Shown piece after piece: positions 10,067 to 20,234 of a stretch of DNA of 64,000 nt. The position numbers and the translations under genes are program-made. The DNA lies in NCBI RefSeq assembly GCF_900112265.1, contig NZ_FOLO01000019.1, positions 27,233 through 91,232 of the forward strand. Direction: 5' to 3'. The DNA is from Pseudoalteromonas denitrificans DSM 6059 (GTDB lineage Bacteria > Pseudomonadota > Gammaproteobacteria > Enterobacterales > Alteromonadaceae). The first letter of the stretch is position 1, and each line of letters begins with the position of its first letter. The notes under the pieces were generated by a model, which was given only the letters and a program-made list of their open reading frames with translations, did not search any database and was not told the origin of the DNA.

Positions 10067-10783
10067 ATGTTAAATAAAAAAGCTCTTTTATTACCTTTAT
10101 TGGGAATGATTTTATTAGGCTGTGGTGGTGACGATAATAACAATGATGACATGACCATGATGCCAGCACCCGGACCTGTACCAGTGCCAACATTTAGCTT
10201 TGAAGTTAAAATTAATAACCTAACATATGGTCAACCTTTATCACCCATAGGTATTGCACTTCATAAACAAGGTCACTTTTGGAACTTAGGGCAAGCAGCA
10301 TCATCTGAACTTGAAATGTTAGCTGAGTCAGGTGATAACACAGCTTTATTAGCCATGGATATGATAGATACTTCAATCAGTGATACTGCGCCTTTAGTAC
10401 CCGGTAAATCTGTTACTTTAACTCTTTCCACCCAAGATATAACCGATATGAAATTAAGTCTGATTTCTATGATGGTGAATACAAATGATGGCTTCTCCGG
10501 TCTTAATGCTATAGACGTATCCGCGTTAGCTATTGGTGCTAAACTCAACTTTAAAACCCATGCTTATGATTCTGGTACTGAAGCGAATAATGAAGCTGCA
10601 GGTACCATACCAGGACCTGCTGACATGGGAGAAGGTTTTAATGCCCAGCGTGAAGATGTTAACTTTGTAAGTATGCATCCTGGCATTATAGGTAATGATG
10701 ATGGCTTAACAAATTCAGTGTTAAATTATCAACATAAATTTGATAATCCCTTAATGGCTGTTTCAATCACACGGATACAATAA
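10067..10783 (+). CDS. Spondin-domain lipoprotein, paralogue of the preceding gene
   Basis: A 238-residue lipoprotein with lipobox LLGC, an Asp/Asn/Met-rich linker after the Cys and a Spondin_N-like domain. It shares with its neighbour the strand FEVKINNLTYGQPLSPIGIA, NDGFSGLN, AYDSGTEANNE and an H-P-G-I-I-G-NDD stretch. The pair looks like a tandem duplication in which one copy stayed soluble and the other became lipid-anchored. ATG 10067 follows AAGGAG. A terminator separates it from the downstream two-component genes. Confidence 0.82.
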   Translation: MLNKKALLLPLLGMILLGCGGDDNNNDDMTMMPAPGPVPVPTFSFEVKINNLTYGQPLSPIGIALHKQGHFWNLGQAASSELEMLAESGDNTALLAMDMIDTSISDTAPLVPGKSVTLTLSTQDITDMKLSLISMMVNTNDGFSGLNAIDVSALAIGAKLNFKTHAYDSGTEANNEAAGTIPGPADMGEGFNAQREDVNFVSMHPGIIGNDDGLTNSVLNYQHKFDNPLMAVSITRIQ

Positions 10784-10790
10784 ATTTATT

Positions 10791-10830
10791 GAGTGGTGCC
10801 TATTCTAAAAATAGACATCACTCCTTTTTA
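10791..10830 (+). terminator. Terminator between the spondin pair and the two-component genes
   Basis: Arms of about 14 bases (from 10791 and ending 10823), with one wobble and one mismatch, are followed by CTTTTTATT. It begins seven bases after the lipoprotein stop and ends before the response regulator's ribosome site, so it may give partial read-through. Confidence 0.7.
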
Positions 10831-10842
10831 TTGGGTGAAACA

Positions 10843-11559
10843 ATGCAAGACAAGATCTTAGTCGTAGAAGATGATCATGATATCGCTGGAATTTTACAAG
10901 TTCATTTAGCTGAATTATCCCTCAAAGTTGATCATGTCACTTCCGCAGAGTTAGCTCTAAAAGCAATCCAACAACACACATACTCAGTATTACTATTAGA
11001 TATTATGTTACCAGGCATGGATGGTTTAACTTTATGTCGTAAAATTAAAGACAAGTCTCCTGAACAAAGTATTTTAATGTTAACAGCAAGGAGTGCTGAA
11101 ATGGACAGAATTTTAGGGTTAGAGATGGGTGCAGATGATTACATTACCAAACCTTTCAGTACAAGAGAATTACAAGCTCGCGTAAAAGCTCAATTGCGAC
11201 ATGTACATTTACTCAGAGACAAGCACAACCCAAAAACTGATATTAAATCTGTATATTTGGGCAAGTTATTAATCAATTTACAAAGTCACGAAGTCTATTT
11301 TGACAATGAAACTATCAGCCTAACTTCTACTGAATTTGATTTACTTCATTTTTTTGCAAAACACCCAAATCAAGTATTTTCACGTACGCAATTATTAGAT
11401 TCTGTCTGGGGTTATCAGCATAGCGGTTACGAACATACCGTTAACTCACATATTAATCGTTTACGTTCTAAATTAGAACAAACATGTAATACACACATCA
11501 TAGAAACTGTATGGGGTGTAGGTTACAAACTTAACTCAAACAGTTTAATACATCACTAG
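10843..11559 (+). CDS. OmpR/PhoB-family response regulator
   Basis: A 238-residue DNA-binding regulator. The receiver domain (1-120) has acidic residues EDDHD, phospho-acceptor D53 in LLLDIMLPGMDG, and the Lys of ITKPF. The winged-helix DNA-binding domain (about 145-235) carries LTSTEFDLL and VWGYQHSGYEHTVNSHINRLRSKLE. Its start is ATG 10843 by similarity. The kinase gene follows after eight bases, and the pair lies just downstream of the spondin genes, which are candidate targets. Confidence 0.95.
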   Translation: MQDKILVVEDDHDIAGILQVHLAELSLKVDHVTSAELALKAIQQHTYSVLLLDIMLPGMDGLTLCRKIKDKSPEQSILMLTARSAEMDRILGLEMGADDYITKPFSTRELQARVKAQLRHVHLLRDKHNPKTDIKSVYLGKLLINLQSHEVYFDNETISLTSTEFDLLHFFAKHPNQVFSRTQLLDSVWGYQHSGYEHTVNSHINRLRSKLEQTCNTHIIETVWGVGYKLNSNSLIHH

Positions 11560-11567
11560 GTCTTATT

Positions 11568-13070
11568 ATGAAAATTTCTTTATATCAAAAGTTAGCATTT
11601 TCATTATTTATTATTTTTAGCTTAATTTGTACTTTAGTACTTTCATGGAGTCAGCAATTAGATCATATATCGCAAAATCAGGCAGAACAAAAACTCCATT
11701 TAAATCTTGCAGAACATTTAGTGCAGGATAACCCATTATTACAACAAGGAGTTTATGATCATCAAGCACTTGAAAACCTCTTTCATACTCTTATGTTATT
11801 AGGCCCTGCCTTTGAGTTTTATTTTGTTGACCCATCAGGAGAAATTTTAACTTACTCAGCAAAACCCGGAAAAGTAAAACGTAAACGCATAAACTTAAGC
11901 CCTGTTTTACAATTAATTGAGCATGCTGAAAATATGCCCATTTACGGTGATGATCCAAGAAATTTAAATAAGCTAAAAATATTCTCTGCTGCTCCCGTTT
12001 ATAGTCATGAAGATCAAGATGGCATAAAAAATAGAGGAAAATTACAAGGTTATCTTTATGTCATTATTGGCGGAGAAATATACGATACCGTTTTTTCACG
12101 TATAAAATCCAATGATACACTACTCATCACAGCGAGTTGGTTATTTGCCGCCTTAATATTTCTATTTATAATTTTATTATTATTGTTTAAATATTTTACC
12201 AACCCAATTAATAAACTCGCCAAAGAAATATCTCAAATTCAAGCCGCTAATTTTGATTTAAGTAAGGTACAGCTTAGCCAGTGGCCAAAATACCAATCTA
12301 ATGAAGTGCATTTACTGGGCAATAGTTTAAATGTCATAGTCAGGCTAATACATCAGCAAATTAATTTATTAGAACAAAACGACAGCCAAAGACGGGAATT
12401 ACTAACACATTTATCTCATGACTTAAGAACACCACTTGCATCACTACAAGGGTATTTAGAAATTCTAAACCATCAAAATACCAAGCTAGATGAGCAACAG
12501 CAACAAGAGTATTTAACAATCACATTGAATAACTGCAAGCAGCTTAAACATTTAATAGATCAGATTTTTGAATTAGCACATTTAGAAAGTGGTCGAGTCT
12601 CAGTCAATAATGAAATGTTTAATTTGGGCGAACTGATATACGATATCGTGGCAAAATTCACCCTTAAAGCACAAAAAGCAAACGTAAAGCTGACCATAAA
12701 ACCTACCGTATGTGATTTTAATACATTATGTGATATCGCAAAATTAGAGAGAGTACTCAGCAACCTGATTGAAAATGCTTTACGCCACACCCCAGAAAAT
12801 GGCGAAATTATTATTAATGTTTTTGCAAAAAATTCAAAACTAGTAATACAAGTAAGTGATACTGGAACAGGTATAAAAGCGGAAGAAATAAATTATATTT
12901 TTGATGCTAGATATCGAGCAAGCAATGCTGTAGGGCATAAAAAGCAACACGGTGGGTTAGGGCTCGCAATTAGCAAACGTCTGTTGCAAATACTTAATTC
13001 AGATATAAAAGTACACAGTGAGTTTGGCAAAGGAACATTATTTGAATTTAGCATCAGGCAAGCAGCTTAG
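11568..13070 (+). CDS. Membrane sensor histidine kinase
   Basis: A 500-residue kinase. Transmembrane segments are at about 8-27 and 186-210 and enclose a periplasmic sensor region of about 160 residues. Then come HAMP (about 210-262), HisKA with phospho-acceptor H284 (HLSHDLRTPLASL), and the ATPase domain with N box ENALRHTPENGE, DTGTGI and GGLGLAIS. It should phosphorylate the regulator encoded eight bases upstream. The signal is unknown. Confidence 0.95.
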   Translation: MKISLYQKLAFSLFIIFSLICTLVLSWSQQLDHISQNQAEQKLHLNLAEHLVQDNPLLQQGVYDHQALENLFHTLMLLGPAFEFYFVDPSGEILTYSAKPGKVKRKRINLSPVLQLIEHAENMPIYGDDPRNLNKLKIFSAAPVYSHEDQDGIKNRGKLQGYLYVIIGGEIYDTVFSRIKSNDTLLITASWLFAALIFLFIILLLLFKYFTNPINKLAKEISQIQAANFDLSKVQLSQWPKYQSNEVHLLGNSLNVIVRLIHQQINLLEQNDSQRRELLTHLSHDLRTPLASLQGYLEILNHQNTKLDEQQQQEYLTITLNNCKQLKHLIDQIFELAHLESGRVSVNNEMFNLGELIYDIVAKFTLKAQKANVKLTIKPTVCDFNTLCDIAKLERVLSNLIENALRHTPENGEIIINVFAKNSKLVIQVSDTGTGIKAEEINYIFDARYRASNAVGHKKQHGGLGLAISKRLLQILNSDIKVHSEFGKGTLFEFSIRQAA

Positions 13071-13100
13071 CCAAATTTAGCGATTCACACCTGCTTCATA

Positions 13101-13139
13101 ACATAAACATGAGATAAACTCCCTACCTCATGTTTATGT
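13101..13139. terminator. Bidirectional hairpin between kinase and oligopeptidase genes
   Basis: A perfect 13-bp stem (13101-13113 and 13127-13139) lies between two convergent genes. T-rich sequence is modest on either side (ACACATTTT to the right). Confidence 0.6.
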
Positions 13140-13158
13140 ACACATTTTAATGAAAAAG

Positions 13159-15336
13159 TTAAAGCTTATTTTTACCAGCTAAATCAAGAATAAAAGCATA
13201 TTCTAAAGCACGATCTTTAAGGCCTTTAAAGCGACCTGATGCACCACCGTGACCCGCTTCCATATCAACTTTAAACAATAATTTATTATCATTTGTTTTA
13301 TAGTCTCTTAACTTAGCAACCCATTTTGCAGGCTCAAAGTATTGCACCTGAGAGTCATGCAAACCCGTCGTAACTAATAAATTAGGATATGCTTGCTTTG
13401 AAACTTGATCATATGGTGAATAAGATAACATATAATCATAATATGATTTGTCATTTGGATTACCCCACTCATCATATTCATTTGTTGTAAGTGGTATGGT
13501 TTCATCAAGCATAGTTGTTACTACATCAACAAATGGAACATGTGCAGCAACTCCTTGATATAACTCTGGGGCTTGATTAATCACAGCTCCCATTAACAAA
13601 CCACCTGCACTACCTCCAACAGCAAAGACCTGTTTCTTATTACCATAACCCTGGGCAGTTAAAGATTTAGTCACATCAACAAAGTCATTAAATGTATTTT
13701 GTTTCGTTAGTTTTTTTCCTTGATTATACCAAGGACGACCTAACATTTGAGAACCTCGAATATGCGCTATAGCATAAACAAAACCACGATCTAACAAACT
13801 TAATCTAGCACTTGAAAAGCTAGGTTGAATTGTATGTCCGTATGAACCATAACCGTATTGATAAAGAGGGTTTGTACCATCTTTTTTAAATTTATCAGTA
13901 CGATAAACTAAAGATACTGGTACTTGTTCACCATCTCTCGCTTTAATAAAAATACGTTCCGATGTGTAGTTTTCAGGGTGAAAGTCCCCAAGTACTTTTT
14001 GTTGTTTAAGTAACTGTGGTTCACCACTTTTTAAGTTAAAGTCATAGTGGGTACCAGGTGTTGTTAAACTTGTATAATAAAGACGAACATTTTCATTATC
14101 TAACTCATTATTACCATATAAATAGGCTGCAAAAGCTTTATCTTTAAATTTAAGTTTTTGTTCTTTTCCGGAAGTTAAAGAACGAACTGTAACCGTATTA
14201 ATACCTAGCTCTCGTTCCTGATAAACTAAGTGCTGGTTAAACAAGCTAACACCTTCTAGCTTTACCCCTTCCCTATGAGGTATTACTTCTTGCCATTTTT
14301 GCTTATTTCCTAACTTACTTTGATGCACTTTCATTAATTTAAAATTAACAGCATCTAAATTGGTATTTACGTAATACCACTCTCCCAATTTAGATACATT
14401 GTATTCTAATCCCTGCTCTCTAGGCACAAAGCGCAATGGTTGTGCTGTGTGCTTATTGGCATCAATTAATGACATACCGGATGCTTCAGGACTGCTGTGA
14501 TGAATGTATATATGTGAGCCATCTTTGCTTTTACTTATGCCAGTATAATATGACTTATTTTCTTCTTCATATACTAATTCATCACGATCTTGAGATGTTC
14601 CTAATGTATGACGATATACTTGAAAGCCTAATAAAGTTTGTAGATCTTTTTTAATGTAATAAACCGTTTTATTGTCATTCCCCCAAATAGCATTGCCTTC
14701 AGTGCCTTTTAGTTCATCAGAAAATAACTCTCCAGTCTTTAAGTTTTTAAAACGTAAGGTATAAACACGGCGGCTTAATGTATCTTCACCATAAGCCATG
14801 ATCTTATCATTAGGGCTAATATTTAAACCTGATACTTGGTAATATTCATGCGCTTTAGCAAGCGCATTAACATCTAATAAAACTTCTTTATCATCACCTT
14901 TAAAATTTTTGCTACGCACATAAATTGGATATTCATTATCGCCACGCATTTCAGATGAATAATAAAAATCTCCACGTTTTACAGGTACTGAGTCATCATC
15001 TTTTTGAATACGGGATTTTAACTCTTCAAATAAATCATCTTGCAAATTTTCAGTGTGTTTTAGCATTGCATCTGTATAGCTATTTTCTGCTGCTAAATGC
15101 GCTAATATTTCAGGATTTTCGCGTTTATCATCACGCATCCAATAATAATCATCAACTCGCTTAGAACCATGAATATTCATTTCATAGGCAACCTTTTTAG
15201 CAATAGGTGCAAATACAGAATTTTCTGCTTCAACAGTTTTTACGCTTTGCTCATTGCTTTTTTCTTCAGTGCTATTACAACCTGCAAGCACAGCTACTGA
15301 GAGCAAAGCTAAGCTCAATGAATTTCGAGTTTTCAT
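13159..15336 (-). CDS. ptrB: Oligopeptidase B-like serine peptidase (S9A), lipoprotein
   Basis: A 725-residue prolyl oligopeptidase-family enzyme cutting short peptides, in oligopeptidase B after basic residues. A beta-propeller (about 70-470) covers the alpha/beta-hydrolase domain. The nucleophile is S576 in GGSAGGLL, with the Asp in LLVTTGLHDSQV and the His in EAGHGG. Unlike cytosolic E. coli PtrB it begins with a lipoprotein signal (lipobox LAGC), so it probably acts in the periplasm or at the outer membrane. ATG 15336 is placed best after AAAGGA; TTG 15345 and ATG 15342 are alternatives. It lies just downstream of the large subtilase, from which a terminator separates it. Confidence 0.9.
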   Translation of the reverse strand: MKTRNSLSLALLSVAVLAGCNSTEEKSNEQSVKTVEAENSVFAPIAKKVAYEMNIHGSKRVDDYYWMRDDKRENPEILAHLAAENSYTDAMLKHTENLQDDLFEELKSRIQKDDDSVPVKRGDFYYSSEMRGDNEYPIYVRSKNFKGDDKEVLLDVNALAKAHEYYQVSGLNISPNDKIMAYGEDTLSRRVYTLRFKNLKTGELFSDELKGTEGNAIWGNDNKTVYYIKKDLQTLLGFQVYRHTLGTSQDRDELVYEEENKSYYTGISKSKDGSHIYIHHSSPEASGMSLIDANKHTAQPLRFVPREQGLEYNVSKLGEWYYVNTNLDAVNFKLMKVHQSKLGNKQKWQEVIPHREGVKLEGVSLFNQHLVYQERELGINTVTVRSLTSGKEQKLKFKDKAFAAYLYGNNELDNENVRLYYTSLTTPGTHYDFNLKSGEPQLLKQQKVLGDFHPENYTSERIFIKARDGEQVPVSLVYRTDKFKKDGTNPLYQYGYGSYGHTIQPSFSSARLSLLDRGFVYAIAHIRGSQMLGRPWYNQGKKLTKQNTFNDFVDVTKSLTAQGYGNKKQVFAVGGSAGGLLMGAVINQAPELYQGVAAHVPFVDVVTTMLDETIPLTTNEYDEWGNPNDKSYYDYMLSYSPYDQVSKQAYPNLLVTTGLHDSQVQYFEPAKWVAKLRDYKTNDNKLLFKVDMEAGHGGASGRFKGLKDRALEYAFILDLAGKNKL

Positions 15337-15432
15337 TATCATCAATTCCTTTGTGTTTTAAATTTTTAACTTGTGCATATTAGAGCAATTTCAGCCTAAA
15401 TATGAATAGCAATGTAAATAGGTGTAAACATG

Positions 15433-15459
15433 AAAAAGGACGCATAAAGCGCCCTTTTT
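15433..15459. terminator. Terminator downstream of the subtilase gene
   Basis: A GC-centred stem (AAAAAGG-CGC with GCG-CCTTTTT, one mismatch) lies 23 bases past the subtilase stop. It carries T-runs in both orientations. Confidence 0.8.
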
Positions 15460-15481
15460 AAACATGATTTATAAAATCAAA

Positions 15482-18400
15482 TTATTTTTGAGATTTTCTT
15501 CTGCGAATAAATGCAAATGGTGCAGCTAAAAGCGTTAACCATGCAAGAGAACCTGAAGATTTTTTCTTGTTAACAGCACTTACAGATACAAATTCTTCAT
15601 CTGAATTACCGTTACCATCACTTACAGTTACATGGAAAGATACCACATCATTTTCACTTGATACTTTAGGCATTTCGAAGCTAAGTTTTGCATCTGTATC
15701 AGAATATGCAACAGGAGCACCTGCTAACTGAATCCACTTGTAAGATAAAGTGTCTGCATTTGCATCAGTTGATACCGAAGCATCAATCGATACTGAGCTA
15801 CCTTCTTCAGCAGCAGAAGGCGCATCAATAGCAGCGATAGGTGCAACTTCATTAACACTAAAGTCATGACTAGTTTCAACAACATCAGTACCTAAAGTAT
15901 TTTTTAGCTTAAGAGTATGCTCACCAGATTTACGTGGAATAAGGTCAAAACCTACTTCCATCATCTCAGCAGACTCACCAGCTTTACGCGTCACAGTCCA
16001 GGTAATCATAGAACCATCTTGCACACCTTCATGTGAAATGTTCTCTGCTGCATTTTCTGAAATATCAGCTGTTAAAGTATAAACCTTGTCAGCATTAGTA
16101 AAGTTAGGTGCTAACTTAAATTTAACTGCTGATGCAACACCTGGTACCATTTCAGCTGCAACACTTGTTGAACCTTCAACATCACTTTCACCACGTGTAA
16201 TGCTAAATGGTATTTGCTTCATTACACTGTCATCGCCAGAAGTCAGTGATAATAAGCCACCTTCAACTTCATCGTTCCAATCAAATGTTAAGCTAAATTT
16301 ACCATCTTCTTCAGCAACAGTAGCAACTACGTCATCACTTAGAGAGTCATCATTTGTAAGAATTGATGTTACATTAACAAGTACATCATCAATGCCACCA
16401 GGTGTATCTGTTGCAAAACCATCAACTACAACATAATAAGAACCTGCAGCTAAATTAACAAAAGAAACAGACTCATTTGAATCAGGCCCACCACTCGATG
16501 CTATGTTATTAAAACCAGCATCTAAAATACGTAAATCAATATCTTTGGCCATAGATGATGTATTGATAGTGATATTTGGCGCAGTTTCTTCAAGTGTTAA
16601 TACAAAGAAAGCAAACTTACCAACTTCAACAGATAGTGTTTGTGGTTCTACAACATTTGATTGTTTGTCATAAACACCTAGTTTGATATCTGTTAACTCT
16701 TTTGACATGAAACCTGAAAGTGTCATAGTGCCAGTATCACGATGTGAAGTAAGCGTAATAGACTCAGGTAAGTTATCACCGTTTGCTTTTGCCGCAACAG
16801 GTAACTTAACATTAGGCATGCCTTCAGCAGTTAACATTACATTGCCAAAATTCCAACCTGCATTTGCTTCTGTAACGTCAGCACTCACTGTTAGTACTTG
16901 TGTTTCACCCGCTTTAAGCTCAAATGTTGCAGGAGAAACTGTGATAGCAAAACCATCAGCCTCAATTGCTGATGCACTTGCAGTCCAAGAACCATCTTTA
17001 GTTGCTTTTACCGTACGAGTCCAGTTACAAGTATCAACACATTTAGAATTTGCCATGCTTGCTAAGTTAATTTCTGATGGTGTACCACCTACAGATGGGT
17101 TCGCACCCATGTAATTTGCATAAGTTTCATCCATGATCAAACCAGTTTGCGCAGCAGCTGTTACATTTGCGTAACCAGCACCCATATCAAAGAAATCAGA
17201 TGCTGTTTCACCATCATCTTTCAATGTATCTTGGTTAGCAGTTAACATTAATGCAGACTGTGCTTCAGCTGGAGACCATTCTGGTTGAAGTTTAGCTAAT
17301 AATGTTAAAGCACCGGCAATATGCGGACTTGCCATTGAAGTACCACTTTTAAACCCATAATCACTTGGTGCTGGAAACTCTTTAAAACCGACAGGTTGAT
17401 CATCTGCATTGGCAGCATAAATACTTACACCAGGTGCAGCAATTGAAGGAACAATTACATCAGGTACTGATTTATTTGGACCACGAGATGTAAAGTCAGC
17501 AGCAATACGTGCAACATCATCATTTTGTGCTAATTCAGCATTTGTAATTGTTGCCATATGATCTGAACCTGAAGCTAACCAAGTTCTTAGTTGATCACCA
17601 TCATCTGCATTCACATGAATTGCAGGAACTGCATGAGCAATATCATGAAGAACAGTTGCAGCTCCTTGAACATTCGCAATAATTAAACCAGCAGCACCAC
17701 CAGCTTTAACGCTACGACCTTTCGTTACAAGTGCAACAGCACCACGGTCACATAAAACAATAGTGCCAGCTTCAAATGTACCCTCAGGGAAAGGTTGTGC
17801 ACATAGAGCTGAGGCATTTACAGTGTCATTAGGATTTTCAAAATCACCAGCATAAACAACCTTACCAGTTATACCACCAGTAATACTCTTACCTGTTATA
17901 TTAGCTGTAGGAATAGTTTCACCACCAGTGAAAGTATTCATCGCCTTACCAGTAAAATCACGATCATGTGTATATGCAGCAACAGTTGTGATCCATGGAG
18001 CATCACCAGGTGAACCTACAGTTTCAGGACCTGGGCCATCGTTACCAGCTGATGTGGCTACATGAATACCTGCTTTACGTGCAGATAAATAAGATAATGC
18101 GTCAGCATCTTGCCATGGATCACTTGAACCACCACCAATTGAGTAGTTGATTACATCTACACCGCTTTCAATTGCATGCTCAACAGCAAGAACTGTTAAA
18201 GATGGGTAACAACCACGGAAGTTAATTGCATCATCATCACCTGGCTTACATACCTGATATGAAACGATATTAGCATGTGGTGCAACACCTGAAATAGCAT
18301 CAAAATTAATACCAGATGTAATTCCATCTATATTAAGTAATGGAACATTTGATACAACATTACCAGCCGTTGTACTTGCAGTATGTGAACCGTGACCGTC

Positions 18401-19276
18401 GTGATCTTCACCATTTGCAGGTACTTCACTATTATGAGCAGCATACTCATCAGTAATTAACGGATAACTATGAACACCAATTAATTTATCATTACAAAGA
18501 GAAGCCCACTGTTCAGTAGCACAATCACCAGAGTAAACACCTGCACCATCTGGATTTGTATGATCATATTCATCTGCACCTACATCTGCAAAAGATGGAT
18601 GATCAGTATTAACACCAGTATCTATGATACCAACAACCATGCCTTCACCTTTAGTGCCGGAACCACCCGTTGCTGAACCATCCCAAATACTAGGAGCTTT
18701 AATATAAGCAGGGCCAGAATCAGTTGAAGTATAACGTAAAGTTTCACGTTTAATATGCGCAACACCAGAAACAGAAGCTAATTTCATTGCTTGTGCTTGA
18801 GTCATTTCTACCACTAAACCATTGTAAGCAAGTGTTGTACGTTGCTTAACATTTAGTTCACCTAAAGCAGCTGTCGCTTTAGAAATTAAATCATCTTGGC
18901 GTTGATTTAGGAAAGAGCGATACGCTTTAACACGTTTTGTTTTTACATTTAATTTACGGCTATCACTATTTTTTGCAGCAGGGCTTGTTGCTTTATAGCC
19001 TTCAATACCACCTTCATATAAAGCAACAGGACTTTCGATAAGGCGCACAAAGTAACGATGAGTACCAGACGCTAAGTTTGCTTCAGGAGTAAAAATAGCA
19101 CTGCTTGAAACAGGACCCACTGAAGCTTTCAATTTTGAACTTACATTTTTAATTTGAACCGGTGTTTGTGCTAATTGAGATACTGAGATATTAGCAGCTT
19201 GAACCGTACCCGCAGCAACTAAAGCGCCGGTAACAGCCATTGCAATGGCTGATTTTTTAATTAAATTGGTAGACAT
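15482..19276 (-). CDS. Secreted subtilisin-like serine protease with PA domain and GlyGly-CTERM-type tail
   Basis: A 1264-residue exported protease. In order: signal peptide (cut after VQAA, about 27), I9-type propeptide (about 70-180), S8 catalytic domain with D219 (GIIDTGVN), H295 (DGHGSHT) and S647 (GTSMASP), and an inserted PA domain (about 450-580). Fibronectin-like and beta domains follow, including a pre-peptidase C-terminal-like segment (about 910-1010) and a PKD-like domain near 1150-1230. The end is SSGSLAWLTLLAAPFAFIRR-type: a small Ser/Gly motif, one hydrophobic helix and a basic tail. This is the GlyGly-CTERM sorting signal processed by rhombosortase after type II secretion; here the usual Gly-Gly is Ser-Gly. 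No rhombosortase is in the window. The ATG follows AGGGGA. Confidence 0.93.
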   Translation of the reverse strand: MSTNLIKKSAIAMAVTGALVAAGTVQAANISVSQLAQTPVQIKNVSSKLKASVGPVSSSAIFTPEANLASGTHRYFVRLIESPVALYEGGIEGYKATSPAAKNSDSRKLNVKTKRVKAYRSFLNQRQDDLISKATAALGELNVKQRTTLAYNGLVVEMTQAQAMKLASVSGVAHIKRETLRYTSTDSGPAYIKAPSIWDGSATGGSGTKGEGMVVGIIDTGVNTDHPSFADVGADEYDHTNPDGAGVYSGDCATEQWASLCNDKLIGVHSYPLITDEYAAHNSEVPANGEDHDGHGSHTASTTAGNVVSNVPLLNIDGITSGINFDAISGVAPHANIVSYQVCKPGDDDAINFRGCYPSLTVLAVEHAIESGVDVINYSIGGGSSDPWQDADALSYLSARKAGIHVATSAGNDGPGPETVGSPGDAPWITTVAAYTHDRDFTGKAMNTFTGGETIPTANITGKSITGGITGKVVYAGDFENPNDTVNASALCAQPFPEGTFEAGTIVLCDRGAVALVTKGRSVKAGGAAGLIIANVQGAATVLHDIAHAVPAIHVNADDGDQLRTWLASGSDHMATITNAELAQNDDVARIAADFTSRGPNKSVPDVIVPSIAAPGVSIYAANADDQPVGFKEFPAPSDYGFKSGTSMASPHIAGALTLLAKLQPEWSPAEAQSALMLTANQDTLKDDGETASDFFDMGAGYANVTAAAQTGLIMDETYANYMGANPSVGGTPSEINLASMANSKCVDTCNWTRTVKATKDGSWTASASAIEADGFAITVSPATFELKAGETQVLTVSADVTEANAGWNFGNVMLTAEGMPNVKLPVAAKANGDNLPESITLTSHRDTGTMTLSGFMSKELTDIKLGVYDKQSNVVEPQTLSVEVGKFAFFVLTLEETAPNITINTSSMAKDIDLRILDAGFNNIASSGGPDSNESVSFVNLAAGSYYVVVDGFATDTPGGIDDVLVNVTSILTNDDSLSDDVVATVAEEDGKFSLTFDWNDEVEGGLLSLTSGDDSVMKQIPFSITRGESDVEGSTSVAAEMVPGVASAVKFKLAPNFTNADKVYTLTADISENAAENISHEGVQDGSMITWTVTRKAGESAEMMEVGFDLIPRKSGEHTLKLKNTLGTDVVETSHDFSVNEVAPIAAIDAPSAAEEGSSVSIDASVSTDANADTLSYKWIQLAGAPVAYSDTDAKLSFEMPKVSSENDVVSFHVTVSDGNGNSDEEFVSVSAVNKKKSSGSLAWLTLLAAPFAFIRRRKSQK

Positions 19277-19693
19277 ATTTTCCCCTGGAATAAATATTCT
19301 GTTTTTTATTTGTTAATAACATAACGATTATCGGGCATTACTATAAGGTGACTTGATGATTAAAAACAACAATTAGTAAACAAAAAATAAACTTTTTATT
19401 TAGAAGCCCATCAAGCAACCAGCTAATACACTGAAAGTAGTAGATTTAGGACAATAACATCATTTGTTAATGATTGTAAACAAGGTAAATAAAATACTTA
19501 AAAAGGAACAAAAATCAAGCAGAAAAATAGCAATATTATTTATCGACTATCTAAAATAAAAAGTGAATACATATGCAGGCTGCAATTTCACAATAATTCT
19601 TTCACTAAATAATTAAATTCACCGCTTTTAATTGAATGTTGAACTTTGCTCAGGTAAAAGGAACAATTACCAAACCAATAATTCGGAAATACA
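19277..19693. promoter_or_regulatory. Divergent intergenic region (417 bp)
   Basis: AT-rich region between the leftward subtilase and the rightward cytochrome c'. I see no open frame, clear operator, repeat or structured RNA, only the space for two promoters. Confidence 0.3.
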
Positions 19694-20164
19694 ATGAAAT
19701 TAAAACCGTCGAACTTAATGCTTTCATTAATACTTGCAACCAGTGCTTATGCTGCACCTAGTATGGCAAATAGTGCTTTTGAAAAGCCAGCCGATGCTGT
19801 TGAATACCGTCAATCGGCTTTTTCAATGATACGAATTCAAATTGCAGATATGGGTGCCATGCTAAAAGGCAAAATTCCTTTTGATGAAAAACGTTTTGCA
19901 ATGCGCGCCAATAATGCAGCAGCTCTTTCTAAAATGCCTTGGGAAGGATTTGTTGCAGGAACAGCTAAAGGCAGTGCAAAAACAGATGCCTTACCTACGA
20001 TTTGGTCTGACAATGAGACCTTTATGAAAAAGGCCTCCACCTTTCAAAAATATGCAGATGAACTTGCGCAAGTTGCCATGAAAGGGGATAAAAAACAAAT
20101 TGGAAAAGCATTTGGAAATTGGGCTAAAGGCTGTAAGGATTGCCACAAAATGTTTAAAGATTAA
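19694..20164 (+). CDS. Cytochrome c' (periplasmic)
   Basis: A 156-residue protein with a signal peptide (cut near SMANS, about 26) and the four-helix cytochrome c' fold. Haem is bound near the C-terminus by C147-K-D-C150-H151. The family binds NO and CO at a five-coordinate haem and is linked to nitric oxide tolerance. It converges on a cytochrome b561 gene, and a long hairpin separates the two stops. In related bacteria the two are often co-transcribed, so the convergent order here is notable. Confidence 0.93.
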   Translation: MKLKPSNLMLSLILATSAYAAPSMANSAFEKPADAVEYRQSAFSMIRIQIADMGAMLKGKIPFDEKRFAMRANNAAALSKMPWEGFVAGTAKGSAKTDALPTIWSDNETFMKKASTFQKYADELAQVAMKGDKKQIGKAFGNWAKGCKDCHKMFKD

Positions 20165-20191
20165 GTTGCGTTTCTAAATTCTGAAATTTTA

Positions 20192-20230
20192 TTTCTGTGG
20201 TAAAAAATATTTTTTTGCTTACCACAGAAA
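20192..20230. terminator. Bidirectional terminator between cytochrome genes
   Basis: A perfect 12-bp stem (20192-20203 and 20219-20230) with an A/T loop lies exactly between two convergent stop codons. Confidence 0.75.
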
Positions 20231-20234
20231 AGCA

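Noticed and set aside
14436..15164. Two plus-strand open frames within the oligopeptidase gene
   Set aside because: Antisense shadows: composition is rich in His, Tyr and Leu, with no ribosome sites or recognisable domains.
16683..17114. A 143-codon plus-strand open frame inside the subtilase gene
   Set aside because: It is antisense to a clearly homologous protease domain region and has biased, repetitive composition typical of a shadow frame.
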